Assembly: GCF_000264995.1 (NCBI RefSeq)
Contig: NW_006767447.1
Span: 582,707 to 646,706 of the forward strand
Length of the DNA: 64,000 nucleotides
Origin: Punctularia strigosozonata HHB-11173 SS5
Lineage: Eukaryota; Basidiomycota; Agaricomycetes; Corticiales; Punctulariaceae
Direction of reading: 5' to 3'
The notes beneath the pieces were generated by a model. It saw nothing but the letters and a program-made list of their open reading frames with translations. It ran no database searches and was not told the DNA's origin. A program made the position numbers and the translations under genes. Shown in pieces: positions 54,429 through 64,000 of this stretch (its first letter is position 1; each line of letters opens with the position of its first letter).

Positions 54429-54561
54429 TGTGACGCGAGTAAGATCAGAACTGATCAAAGTGCGTTCACACGGTCAGTTTCTCGAGCGGCGCAGTCTGAG
54501 AGTTCAAAGTCTCGTTATTGAGCAACTCGAGAAGATACAAAAATGTCGCCCTTCCTCCGTC
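54429..54561 (-). repeat. 3' LTR
   Basis: 133 bp, beginning tgtgacgcgag on the plus strand and ending cttcctccgtc. It is short for a Ty3/gypsy LTR. It lies about 200 bases beyond the Gag-Pol stop. Confidence 0.8.
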
Positions 54562-54769
54562 GAGCGTCAGCGTACTTATACTCTATCGTAAGTACCTGAC
54601 CATATGGAAGTGGAGCATGCTGATGAATCAAAGAGGGGGACGCGTAAGCGTCCAGCGAACGAAAAAGGAAAGTAGCGACGGTCTCGATAGCATCGACGGC
54701 CGAACCGCTACACACGCCCTCCTGAAGTGGAAACCGCTTCACCAAAATAAGTAGCTTCCCGCCCTCCCT

Positions 54770-57700
54770 TCACTTGCGACGGCGCTCACGCCAGATCAGC
54801 TCCCTCTTCATCTTCGCCCGCACGCTCCCCATCATGGCGTAGTTGATGACCTCCATGTCCGAGAACGAGTAACCTTGACCGTTGCGCAGTTTGACGTCCG
54901 CCGAAGGAGGCTTGCGCGAATCTGGGCCGTTTCCCGATGGCTGATGATCGGCCGGTTCGCGGCGCGAGCGACGACGATTGCGGATGGCATCCCGAACGGC
55001 ATCATTGAAGAGGATGGATCGAGGTGAGGAGCCCTGGATATCAGCGCGGGTCTCGTTTTCGGCGCTGATGTCATGGACGAGTAGCGAGAGGGACGCCTCT
55101 GATGGGTCGATAACGTTGCGAAGGGTGGTGCGTAGCTCGTCGTATCCGGGTGGAACAGGCTCCTCAAGGATTGCCGAGCCATCGCGAATGCTGTCATCGT
55201 AGCGCAGGAGTCTGTCGACGTAGCGCCAGTGCCAGACGGTGAATGGGCTCCCGACCGATGGGGGAGGGACCCGGTCGATCAAAAACTCGAGGGTACGGGT
55301 GTCGAAATCAATGCCGCGGTGGACCGTAATGAGGTGCGAGATGTCCTCGTCGGGTGACGCCTCGCGAGACACACCACGACGAGGAGCTGCGGCGCGATCC
55401 GACCGGGAGCTTGCGCGGGCAGATGTCGCGTTGGTCGAGGAGTTGGGGGGTTGGGTGGTGTCGGAGGACGAGGGCATGCAGCGAGGAAACGAAGAACGGT
55501 AAGTCTTGACGTGATTCTTGGGGAAAGTGAGTTGACGAGTCTTGAAGAATCGGGCGTTAGCCCCCGTTGGCCTAAATACGCGTCCTCCAGCCGGACGGTC
55601 ATCCAATACGGTCTCGTACCGAATCCCGCCGACGAAGACTTGAGGATCATCGGTATCGAGCTTTCCTTTTCCTTCTGGAAGCTCGCCCACGCTGCTAACA
55701 CCTTGCTCATCTAGATACAGCTTCAACTGCTCGAGACCGTCAATCCGATCAAGCGGTAGCCAGGTAATGTCACCCGCTTTCCATTTGATTTCGAACACTG
55801 CGGCTAAACCTTTTCCTTTATGTGACAAAACTCGTTCTACGGCCCATTCGGCGCCGTCTTCGCCAAAGTCCGCCACCTGCGTCTCTGCGCGCCCGGGAAA
55901 CAAGCGGTCATCATTGGCGACATGTACTCGCAGAAGAGACGAGTGGAACACTGGATGCACGCCTCGCCGCAACAAGCGGGCAGGTAAATCTACGCGAAAC
56001 GAGTTGTTTCCGTAGTCCTTCGAAATGATGTAAGGCCCTATATATTTTGGCACAAGCTTGCGTGCGCGCCCTTTGGGGAAACTAATATTCTTAGTTGAGA
56101 TGTAGACCATGTCGCCCACTGCAAACGGGGCGGGCCGCCGATGCCGATTGGCGGCTCGCGTCTGTTTTACTCGGGCCTCGAGAATCGCATCGTGCGCCGC
56201 TATTATCGCGTTTCGCATACGCTGCGCAAAAATTCGAACACCCGGGTACTCGGTGTCACCTGGCTGATCCCATATCATGGACCTCGGCATCCGGCCGGTG
56301 TCTAGGAAAAACGGTGCGTATCCTGTACTTTCCGATCGTGCCGAATTGATTGCGAACTCGATGCCAGGTAGTTTCGAGACCCAGTCCCTTTGATCGGGGC
56401 TGACGCAAGCGCGAATCATCTGCGTGATGGTCCGATTTGCACGTTCCGTGGATCCGTCACTCTCCGGGTGGTAGGCGCTAGACATATTCAGTTGTATACC
56501 TAATATTTTGTTGAAGTTTTGCCAGAATGCGCTTGTGAACAGAACGTCACGATCGCTGACGATGCGCTTCGGCAACCCGTGCAACCGGTAGACTTCCGAA
56601 AATACCAGTTCTGCTATGTCTTTCGCCCGGTAATCCTGTCGGCTCGGGATAAGATGAACTCGGCCGGTGAGCAGGTCTATTACTACGGTGATTTCATCAT
56701 ATGACGCATTCCTGTCCTTCGACACAGGCAGTGGACCCACGAAGTCCATTCCAATTGCTTCCCATGGGCGAGTAGGTACCGGTAGTGGGTTGAGCAATCC
56801 ATACAGTTTCTGATTATTAGGTTTGCTCTTTCTGCAAGTCACACAGCTTTCGCAGAAAGCCCTAACATCAGCTATCATCGACTTCCACCACACGGAACCC
56901 CGTAGATACGCGATTGTTTTAGACGGCCCAAGGTGAGCTAAGATGGAGTGCGCACGCGATATGATGATCTCGCGTGCAGATCGGGGCCCTATCATGCATC
57001 CAGGAACGCATAGGACCTTCGAGCCCTCATCTTTCAAGTACATTACGTCGTCTTCGATTGTGAAGTTCTTGAACTGCGACGGGTTCTCAAGTATGATCTT
57101 GAAAAATGGATCTTCCGTGTATTTACCCTTCAGGCACTCCGGAAACCGAATGTTCCCATCATATTCTGCTATGACATCAAGGAATTTCGGAGCCATGGCG
57201 GCCGCTTCGTCGCTGCCTGTCTCTACATTCGGTGGTTTCTTTCCTGTTGCATCAGTTCGTGCATGTACTCCTCCATGCCCGCCCTCCTGACGCTGCTCCG
57301 GAAGACGCAGCGTCACCTTCTTGATACGTTTTGCGAATTCCTGGGCGGTCTCCGGCCGTCCTGTCTCAGCCGACTGCGTAGGAGCCTGTTTCCGGGTTGT
57401 CGGTGCAACGGCCGCACGCGCCAGCGGCGATACCTCAGACGACTGCAGCATCACTGGCCCTTGTACTGCTGTGCGTGGAGCACGAGGGCGCAACGTCGCC
57501 ATCCGAGCTTCCAGACCGGTAAGTACAGGCATGACATCGCTGCACGGGGGATGGTCCTCGTCATACTGAACCATTTCGTCCTTTGAGCGCACGATCCCGG
57601 GCTCGTCGTCGGAATAGATGCGTGATAACGCATCCGCAAGCTCATTCTCCAGGCCCGGGACGTAAACGATCGTGAAGTTGAACTCGGATAGCTTTTCCAG

Positions 57701-60700
57701 CCATCGCGCCTGTCGCCCAGTCAGATTCTTCTGATTCATGAAATGAATCAGCCCCTTGTGGTCCGTATACCAGGTGAAAGGGACGCCCAGCAGTAAGTCC
57801 CGGTAGCGCAGCATGGTTTCGAGACCCGCTAACAACTCGATCTCATGTACAGCGTAGTTTTGCTGCGCTGCGGACAACTTTGCGGAATAAAACGCGACTA
57901 CCGCGGCCGATTTCCAGTCCGGCCCCTGCAAGATGCAGCCGCCCACGCCCGTCAGACACCCATCAGTGACCACATGCACTGGCGGTGCATCCGGCCCGTA
58001 CCGCATCGCAACGCGATGGACATTCCGGTGAGCATTGACAATGTCACGGATCTCATCGAACGCGCGCTGCTCCGTTGGGCCCCAGCGATAGACTACCTTG
58101 TCTCCAGTCAGGCGGTTCAATACATCCATCGGGACACGTATCCCAGCGCATCCGTCTGCGAGGTATCCGACCGCGCCAAGAAAACCGCGAAGGAGATCGC
58201 GATTGGTCGGCACATGCCATGTGCGTATCTTCTCAACTTTTACCGGATCAAGCCTGATACCCTTCCGCGACACGATCTGTCCAAGTAATTTGATCTCGTC
58301 AGCCAGGAAGTGCATCTTTTTCTCCGACAAGTAAAACTGATTTCTGCGAAGAATGTCGATAACCTGCTTCACGCAACGTACGTGTTCTTCTAGATCATCA
58401 TTATGCACAATGAGGTCGTCCAGATAGATCTCTAGCCATACCGTTAGGTATGGCGAGAACATGTCTGTCATTACCGCCATGAATGTCGCGATGGCGTTGC
58501 AGTCGCCTTGCTGCAACACATGGCTCACCATCGTACCGTCCGGCGTCGCCATCAGTGTGTACTGGACGTCTTCCGGCTCTACTCGAACCTGCTCGTATGC
58601 GCCCTCCAAGTCCATTGCCGTGAAATACCGGCTTGCTGCTACGCGACGGCGTATGCCATCCTGATCCGGTAGTGGGGATGCCAGCTTCTCGGTATTGTCA
58701 TTCCGAGCTCGTAGGTCAACCGTATTCCGCATACCACCTGAGGGCTTGCTGAGAAACATGATAGGAGACGCATTTATGCCGCTCGCGTACTCCCACCGTC
58801 CCGACTGCAAGAAAATGTCTCGCTTTGCATTCCACTGTTCGCGAAACCCTTCAGGACACCTAGAGGCACGAAATGGGTATCGCTTCTCCTTATCTATGAT
58901 AGGAATGCGATGATTTACTCGTCGCAGAGGAGGTAACGTCGTCTCCGCCGCCTTTTGGTACAACGGCGTTGCGTATTCATGGAGCTCCCGCCGGATCTCT
59001 TCAATAGACCGTTCGTGAAGCCTTGCAGCCCGCGATGCTAGTATTCCGACATCATCACTGGCTTGCATCAGCTCCGGTTCTTCGGATCCAACGATTATTC
59101 GCGACGGATTCAATCCGATCATGATCTTATGCTGCCAGATGAACGGGGTACCGAGGATGAGATCATACCCGTCTATGTTCATGACGTCGAATACACGCGT
59201 ACACGAGATTCGTGCATACTGTAGTTCGACGGTAGTATAGTAATTTACTTTTGTCTTGGAACCCTGCGCAGCGAGTTGCACGGTGAGCTGATTATCGAGT
59301 GGAGTCTTCTGAACCTTCAGCTGTTCAGCAAGGGTGGTCGACATGAAATCGCCGAGAGATCCTGAGTCCAACAACGCACGACATTCATGGCCATTGACTC
59401 GTACAGTTATGACTATGGGCCTCGGAACCTTCCGTCCAGAGGTTTTAACTCGGGAGGCGTTGCGTTGAAGGGAGGCAAAGCTGCCAACAGGTGGTTGCTT
59501 CACGCGCACTGCCGCCAACCGGCGGTCAACATCCTCGTCTCCCTCTACATCCATCCGGACACTTGCAGCGCGAAACCAGATCGTGTTATCGGCACCCAAC
59601 ATGTAGAGGGTACCATCAATCTCGAACATTTCGCCCTCCACGAGATCATCATCGGAATCGTCTGAGGGAATATTGAATCGTGCACCAGGTGGGTAATCCC
59701 CATCTTCAGAGCTTTCATCGCTTCCGGTATTCCCTGCGTCACTCGCCGCATCCACATCTTCAGGATCGACCACCTCCCGAGGAACTCCCCAGTTCCATTC
59801 CCAGAGGAAGTCCACATCCTCGAAGCCAGTCTCATCGCGCTCGAATCTCTGAGCCAGCGCGACGAATTCCCTCATGCGTACTCGATACCAATTTACGAAG
59901 TCAAAACCACGTCGTATCAGCAACTCATTCGGGATAATAATAGGAAGGTCCCGGCGGGCGTCATTCATAACCCAAGGGGTACGTCCATCCGCTAACAGAG
60001 TCATACAGGATGCAATCGCAAACTCATTGGTCCAGATATCCCACAAATGCGGCAGTTGATCGATGCGCGCCTCAACAACAGAACCTATCCGATTGGCAAC
60101 AGGGTCGCCAAACCGAGAGGATCCTTCGACGAAGGCATCACGTTCAAGCCGATGCTCCCGCACGGCGTCCGGACACACAAAGTAGGGATCGACACCCTGT
60201 CGCTCATAAGCATCGCACACAGCCCGGACAGCCGCTGTGATACCACGCGTCCGAAGATAATCCAACATATTGCGATGCCAGTCGACCCGATACGGCGTGT
60301 ACCAGGTACGTGCTTCCTCCCGGGCCCAACGTCGCTCATCGTACGGTGGTGGGTTCCCCATCGGATCGAGACCATCGTCATGAGCAGGTACCTCATCGAC
60401 GTCCTGCTCAGACAGTGGATCATCATTATCCTGTAAGCACCATCGAATGGAACCGCACGGCAGCTCATCCATGACCTCTGGATCAGTGACCGGCGCCTCC
60501 ACTTCATCGTCAAGTTCTTCCTCCTCTGCGAAATTAATCGCATAACTTGTCTTGGCGCCCGGTGCACGTCCCTTTACGTCGCTCTTCACTTGCTGACCCT
60601 CAGGACAGTTGCGACTCATGTGTCCAGCCTTATGACACTTGAAACACAAGTTATTCTCAATATGTTCCTTCATTTGGTCTCGCGACAAAGGTGAGCTCCG

Positions 60701-63136
60701 TTTCGCATTCCTATCCCTCTGCTTCGATGAGTCTTTTTCAGGGCCAGCCCCCGGCGGTGTTCCGCCATCAGAATTCCTTGACGGGTCATTGCCAGGACGG
60801 TTCCCGCGACCTTTACCATTTCGGCCGCTTCCACCTCCCGATCCGCCATTGCTGCCACGGCCACCGGGACCGCCGTTATTACCGTGACCACCGCCGCCGC
60901 CATGGCCACCACTTCCACCTCCAGGACCTTGCGGCCCCGGGAGCTGATTGCCATTCAACAAACCGCCACGATGAAGGCTATTATTGATGGCGCGTTCGGC
61001 GATGATAGCACACTCCAGGACATCCTGGTACGTGTCAATGTCTGGGTGTAATCGATCCCGGTATAGTTCACGACTGATCTCATCATCTAGTCCTTCCCAG
61101 AACCGTTGCACGAACTGACGATCTGAAATTTCACCGCCTAGGTCATCACGGAACCCTTCCATCGCGGCCGCATATACCTTTACGGACGACTTGCGCTGGC
61201 GCCAGCTCCGCCAGCGCCTGCGAATCTCATTCATGAAGCCATCCGGGAAGCAATAATTGAACAACTCATTGAAAAACTCCCGGACGGTCCACTCCTCAGG
61301 ACTCTTGACGATCCGTTTGAAGAACTGTTGGGCATTTCCGCTCAGGTAATGTCCAATTTTCGACACATGTCGATCTCTGACAATCATGCCGTCTATTAGG
61401 TACTCGACACTTTGTTCAACATACCGTTGATACGCGTCGAGATCTGCTCGACCGTCATATTCCTTCGGAGGTTCAGGCTTTACATTGGGCTTAATTGGTG
61501 TTGCCCCCGGTCTTTCAAGGTCACGCGTAGCATATTCCAATTGTTTTAGCTTACGCTCCAACGCTTGACCTAAAGAACTGAGTGGAGATATGAATTGAGA
61601 AGGCGGAGCAATTGACGAGCGTCCTCCACGACCATTTCGTCCGAAATCGCTGACCACCGACGGCCGCGCTATACTGAGGCTGTATATACCACTACGGGAT
61701 CGGCGTTCGTGCAATCCAGTCTCGTCGCCCTCAGAGTTCCTATTTGGCCGTGCATCGTGATCGATTTCGATGCGCTCGGTGCGGTGCCTCATCCTGTCCG
61801 GGCCGTGCGCAGTGGGCTGCATGCTCTGTCGCTCAAGCTCAGCGACGCGCGCTGCCTGAGCTTCAACCGTCACCACTAGCTGGCTCATCCTTCCGGCAAG
61901 GTCTTCCAGCCTTCGTTCAGCATCCATCTTGGCCCGCTCAGTTTCTGCTCGGGCTCGCTCAGCCTCTTCCTTAGCTCGCTCAGCTTCACGGCGGACTCGC
62001 TCAGCTTCTACTCGGGCCTGATTCGCCGTATCGCGCTCTCGTTTGGCCTCTCGTACCTCACGGTTCTTGCCGTCACGGAAATCACTGGCGGACTTACTGG
62101 CGCGGGCTATAATATCCTCAATAGGATCTTTCGAAGAGCCTCCCGATGTTTCGCTAGCCGGGGATTGTCCCTTGCGCAGGTCATAGACAGGGTGGAGAGA
62201 ATTCAGAGCCGCTTTCTGTGCGTTAATATCCAATTCTTCTTCGTCAATTCCCATGTACCTAATGTATTCTGGCACGCTCTCAGAACCAATGTGCGGCGGC
62301 ACTTCGTGTTCACCACCACTACCAGTGTGCAAGGCTCCTTCGGGCCGTTCGACGCCCTTGCCTTTGTCCACAGGCGTAGGTGTCTCGGGAGAATCTTCTG
62401 ACTCCGTGTCACTGCCGCGTGATGTATACGACACACGGCGCTTGTCCTTCGATTTCCTAGGATTTTGCGGGACTTCCGGCACCTCAGGTGAGCTAGTCGT
62501 AGTCGTGTCGACGTCATCGTCCTTTGTGACTAGGGACGTGTCTTCCAGGTTAGCTAGTGAGGCAAAACTATTCTCATCATTGACGAGTACTCGATTGGAT
62601 AACACCGGCGACGCGCTATGGCGCCGACGCGGAACCTTGGACCACGACCCGGTGCCGTCACTCGACGGCCCGCCGAATCCACCAATGATGAAGGGCGACG
62701 ACCCTTTAGACTCACTCATAGAGTCATCAGTCCCTTCGGTGTTGCGCGTCTCTCTGCGCGATGCTCGCCCTCCAGCGGTAGCACCGCTTTGAGCTTCGAG
62801 CAAATCTCGTCCCGGGTTCGATGCACTAGGCTCGACCGCCACAGGGACACCTCCCGGGTTCGGTACACCAGGTCCGACCGCCACAGGAGTCATATTAATA
62901 CCTCCAGGGTTCGGTACACGAGGTCCGACCGCCACAGGAGGGCCTCCAGGGTTCGACGCACGAGGGTCGACCGCCACAGGAGGGCTTCCGCTAGGACCGG
63001 ACGCCGCCGCGCCCGTCCTGTCGTCAACGTTCGCCACGGGCTGCGAGGGGTTACCAGCAGCCCGCACATCTCTGCGGGTCCACTGACCTGTCAACTCATC
63101 TCTAATAGGCATGGTAGTCACAGTGTAGTAGCACAA
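54770..63136 (-). CDS. Gag-Pol polyprotein of the Ty3/gypsy element
   Basis: 2788 residues in one frame. Residues about 20-110 are Pro/Gly/Val repeats; about 355-440 are a charged coiled coil (RREAERAKEEAERARAETER); about 555-665 are the Gag core (AQQFFKRIVKSPEEW). A zinc knuckle CFKCHKAGHMSRNC lies near 830 and a protease with LLDSGSLGDF near 1255. RT has MDLEGAYEQVRV and YLDDLIV near 1570. RNase H has TDGCLTGVGG and WYTDHKGL. Integrase has an H-x4-H and CESCVTC finger, then DFVGPLP, VSDRDVLF and STERANRT with the DD35E spacing, then a GPY/F-like module and a chromodomain-like AVERVLSHKGKGLAAVFEIK. About 300 further residues with no known fold follow. The enzyme copies the RNA and inserts it into chromatin. 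All catalytic residues looked for are present. Confidence 0.93.
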   Translation of the reverse strand: MCYYTVTTMPIRDELTGQWTRRDVRAAGNPSQPVANVDDRTGAAASGPSGSPPVAVDPRASNPGGPPVAVGPRVPNPGGINMTPVAVGPGVPNPGGVPVAVEPSASNPGRDLLEAQSGATAGGRASRRETRNTEGTDDSMSESKGSSPFIIGGFGGPSSDGTGSWSKVPRRRHSASPVLSNRVLVNDENSFASLANLEDTSLVTKDDDVDTTTTSSPEVPEVPQNPRKSKDKRRVSYTSRGSDTESEDSPETPTPVDKGKGVERPEGALHTGSGGEHEVPPHIGSESVPEYIRYMGIDEEELDINAQKAALNSLHPVYDLRKGQSPASETSGGSSKDPIEDIIARASKSASDFRDGKNREVREAKRERDTANQARVEAERVRREAERAKEEAERARAETERAKMDAERRLEDLAGRMSQLVVTVEAQAARVAELERQSMQPTAHGPDRMRHRTERIEIDHDARPNRNSEGDETGLHERRSRSGIYSLSIARPSVVSDFGRNGRGGRSSIAPPSQFISPLSSLGQALERKLKQLEYATRDLERPGATPIKPNVKPEPPKEYDGRADLDAYQRYVEQSVEYLIDGMIVRDRHVSKIGHYLSGNAQQFFKRIVKSPEEWTVREFFNELFNYCFPDGFMNEIRRRWRSWRQRKSSVKVYAAAMEGFRDDLGGEISDRQFVQRFWEGLDDEISRELYRDRLHPDIDTYQDVLECAIIAERAINNSLHRGGLLNGNQLPGPQGPGGGSGGHGGGGGHGNNGGPGGRGSNGGSGGGSGRNGKGRGNRPGNDPSRNSDGGTPPGAGPEKDSSKQRDRNAKRSSPLSRDQMKEHIENNLCFKCHKAGHMSRNCPEGQQVKSDVKGRAPGAKTSYAINFAEEEELDDEVEAPVTDPEVMDELPCGSIRWCLQDNDDPLSEQDVDEVPAHDDGLDPMGNPPPYDERRWAREEARTWYTPYRVDWHRNMLDYLRTRGITAAVRAVCDAYERQGVDPYFVCPDAVREHRLERDAFVEGSSRFGDPVANRIGSVVEARIDQLPHLWDIWTNEFAIASCMTLLADGRTPWVMNDARRDLPIIIPNELLIRRGFDFVNWYRVRMREFVALAQRFERDETGFEDVDFLWEWNWGVPREVVDPEDVDAASDAGNTGSDESSEDGDYPPGARFNIPSDDSDDDLVEGEMFEIDGTLYMLGADNTIWFRAASVRMDVEGDEDVDRRLAAVRVKQPPVGSFASLQRNASRVKTSGRKVPRPIVITVRVNGHECRALLDSGSLGDFMSTTLAEQLKVQKTPLDNQLTVQLAAQGSKTKVNYYTTVELQYARISCTRVFDVMNIDGYDLILGTPFIWQHKIMIGLNPSRIIVGSEEPELMQASDDVGILASRAARLHERSIEEIRRELHEYATPLYQKAAETTLPPLRRVNHRIPIIDKEKRYPFRASRCPEGFREQWNAKRDIFLQSGRWEYASGINASPIMFLSKPSGGMRNTVDLRARNDNTEKLASPLPDQDGIRRRVAASRYFTAMDLEGAYEQVRVEPEDVQYTLMATPDGTMVSHVLQQGDCNAIATFMAVMTDMFSPYLTVWLEIYLDDLIVHNDDLEEHVRCVKQVIDILRRNQFYLSEKKMHFLADEIKLLGQIVSRKGIRLDPVKVEKIRTWHVPTNRDLLRGFLGAVGYLADGCAGIRVPMDVLNRLTGDKVVYRWGPTEQRAFDEIRDIVNAHRNVHRVAMRYGPDAPPVHVVTDGCLTGVGGCILQGPDWKSAAVVAFYSAKLSAAQQNYAVHEIELLAGLETMLRYRDLLLGVPFTWYTDHKGLIHFMNQKNLTGRQARWLEKLSEFNFTIVYVPGLENELADALSRIYSDDEPGIVRSKDEMVQYDEDHPPCSDVMPVLTGLEARMATLRPRAPRTAVQGPVMLQSSEVSPLARAAVAPTTRKQAPTQSAETGRPETAQEFAKRIKKVTLRLPEQRQEGGHGGVHARTDATGKKPPNVETGSDEAAAMAPKFLDVIAEYDGNIRFPECLKGKYTEDPFFKIILENPSQFKNFTIEDDVMYLKDEGSKVLCVPGCMIGPRSAREIIISRAHSILAHLGPSKTIAYLRGSVWWKSMIADVRAFCESCVTCRKSKPNNQKLYGLLNPLPVPTRPWEAIGMDFVGPLPVSKDRNASYDEITVVIDLLTGRVHLIPSRQDYRAKDIAELVFSEVYRLHGLPKRIVSDRDVLFTSAFWQNFNKILGIQLNMSSAYHPESDGSTERANRTITQMIRACVSPDQRDWVSKLPGIEFAINSARSESTGYAPFFLDTGRMPRSMIWDQPGDTEYPGVRIFAQRMRNAIIAAHDAILEARVKQTRAANRHRRPAPFAVGDMVYISTKNISFPKGRARKLVPKYIGPYIISKDYGNNSFRVDLPARLLRRGVHPVFHSSLLRVHVANDDRLFPGRAETQVADFGEDGAEWAVERVLSHKGKGLAAVFEIKWKAGDITWLPLDRIDGLEQLKLYLDEQGVSSVGELPEGKGKLDTDDPQVFVGGIRYETVLDDRPAGGRVFRPTGANARFFKTRQLTFPKNHVKTYRSSFPRCMPSSSDTTQPPNSSTNATSARASSRSDRAAAPRRGVSREASPDEDISHLITVHRGIDFDTRTLEFLIDRVPPPSVGSPFTVWHWRYVDRLLRYDDSIRDGSAILEEPVPPGYDELRTTLRNVIDPSEASLSLLVHDISAENETRADIQGSSPRSILFNDAVRDAIRNRRRSRREPADHQPSGNGPDSRKPPSADVKLRNGQGYSFSDMEVINYAMMGSVRAKMKRELIWRERRRK
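62815..63000 (-). repeat. Tandem repeats of about 50-60 bp in the Gag N-terminus
   Basis: Repeated units of the type PPVAVGPRVPNPGG occur four to five times, visible in DNA as recurring ggtcgaccgccacagg-like blocks. They give a proline- and glycine-rich N-terminal arm. Confidence 0.8.
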
Positions 63137-63271
63137 GTAGCAGGATACTTAGCTTGTCGTCGCAGTATCCGATGTAAGGGCGTGTCCGGGTGATCAAGCC
63201 GGACAGTACCTATCCACAGGAGTAAGCAACTTCGAGCGAAGCGAATTACTCACAAGACACTCTCAAAAATA

Positions 63272-63404
63272 TGTGACGAGAGTAAGATCAGAACTGATCA
63301 AAGTGCGTTCACACGGTCAGTTTCTCGAGCGGCGCAGTCTGAGAGTTCAAAGTCTCGTTATTGAGCAACTCGAGAAGATACAAAAATGTCGCCCTTCCTC
63401 CGTC
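63272..63404 (-). repeat. 5' LTR
   Basis: Same 133-bp sequence as the left LTR except one base near its start (tgtgacgagag against tgtgacgcgag). The Gag-Pol start is 136 bases further in. Confidence 0.8.
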
Positions 63405-64000
63405 CAGCCCTAGTGACCATTCTCATGGAAGTATGCCAGCAATTGGCGCAGAAACGTGGTGCACAAGAGCCAGCAGCCAGTTTCAGGTATAAACCCCAGC
63501 AGAACGTGCACTGTTTGTGCGGCCAGGAGGTCATGAGGCGGTGCATCACCTGTACTATAAACTACAGCGGTAGCCGGAATGTACGAGTTCGCATAGTACA
63601 GCACTACCAAGCCTTAGCCTAGTCCACATATTCCAGCATGTTCAATCAGGCTCAACCCCATTGACGCGCTAAGCGAGCTCAGCAGTCTCGTAAAGATATC
63701 CTAGCTACACTGCTGTCGACCTGCCTAATTCGCGTCCTCTTCTCACGTGAGGCCACTGACCATTTCAATATACCCCAGCATGGACTGTGTAGTGACCCGG
63801 GTTGCTCGCTCGCGCTACAGGGATATCTATTCATCGACGCCCACGGCAGCCACCATCTCGCGCACATACTCCTGCTGTCTACACTGCCTCTGCCCATCCC
63901 GACCCGTTTCTCGCCACACGCACCTATAGGGCCACGACCAGCCCTAGATACTCCGGTAAGCACTGTGTCATCACCAGTTAGCTCGCGCGGGCGAGGCCGG
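63405..64000. other. Flank to the right of the retrotransposon
   Basis: Short ORFs only; no gene recognised before the window ends. Confidence 0.5.

Larger units (their letters stand above)
54429..63404 (-). mobile_element. Ty3/gypsy LTR retrotransposon, apparently intact
   Basis: Bounded by two 133-bp direct repeats (54,429-54,561 and 63,272-63,404) that differ at one position by eye. They enclose a single 2788-codon Gag-Pol frame on the minus strand. The 5' LTR is on the right. No host target duplication and no obvious tRNA primer-binding site next to the 5' LTR could be identified. Near-identical LTRs and an unbroken frame indicate recent insertion. About 9.0 kb in all. Confidence 0.9.

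Overview
The window is nuclear DNA from a filamentous basidiomycete, most likely an Agaricomycete. Genes are cut by many short (about 50-60 bp) GT-AG introns. The gene families fit: F-box/LRR proteins, a velvet regulator, a MARVEL-type membrane protein, a seven-helix membrane protein, a STAND NTPase with TPR repeats, aryl-alcohol-dehydrogenase-like reductases, and a Ty3/gypsy element. No tRNA, rRNA or CRISPR was recognised. Exon structures were deduced by eye from splice sites and family conservation.

Layout. 0-4 kb: two tandem aldo/keto reductase genes (minus strand; the first runs off the left edge). 4.5-5 kb: an F-box C-terminal relic. 5.05-12.68 kb and 23.62-36.07 kb are the two arms of a large inverted segmental duplication. 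Each arm carries an orphan ORF, a relic of an aldo/keto reductase exon, a secreted protein gene with an acidic glycine-rich tail, and the 3' part of an MFS transporter. The right arm has an extra 4.5 kb holding a second complete MFS gene and a broken F-box gene. The 11 kb spacer (12.7-23.6 kb) holds an alpha/beta hydrolase, an F-box gene, the MARVEL-type gene, an ICln (methylosome subunit) homologue and the 5' half of the first complete MFS gene.

36-54 kb: a 5'-truncated Icp55-type peptidase, a seven-helix membrane protein, a poorly coding stretch (40-42.5 kb), a STAND/NB-ARC-TPR gene with near-identical 120-bp repeats, an intact F-box gene followed by two decayed copies, and a velvet-domain gene. 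54.4-63.4 kb: a young-looking Ty3/gypsy retrotransposon on the minus strand, with one uninterrupted 2788-codon Gag-Pol frame and short, nearly identical terminal repeats.

Biologically this is accessory genome: duplicated transporter, reductase and secreted-protein genes, F-box and NLR-like genes in birth and decay, and a recent transposon, interspersed with a few conserved genes (ICln, velvet, MARVEL). The genes do not form one evident pathway. The strongest signals are the inverted duplication with its unequal arms, the paired secreted-protein genes, the TPR array and the retrotransposon.
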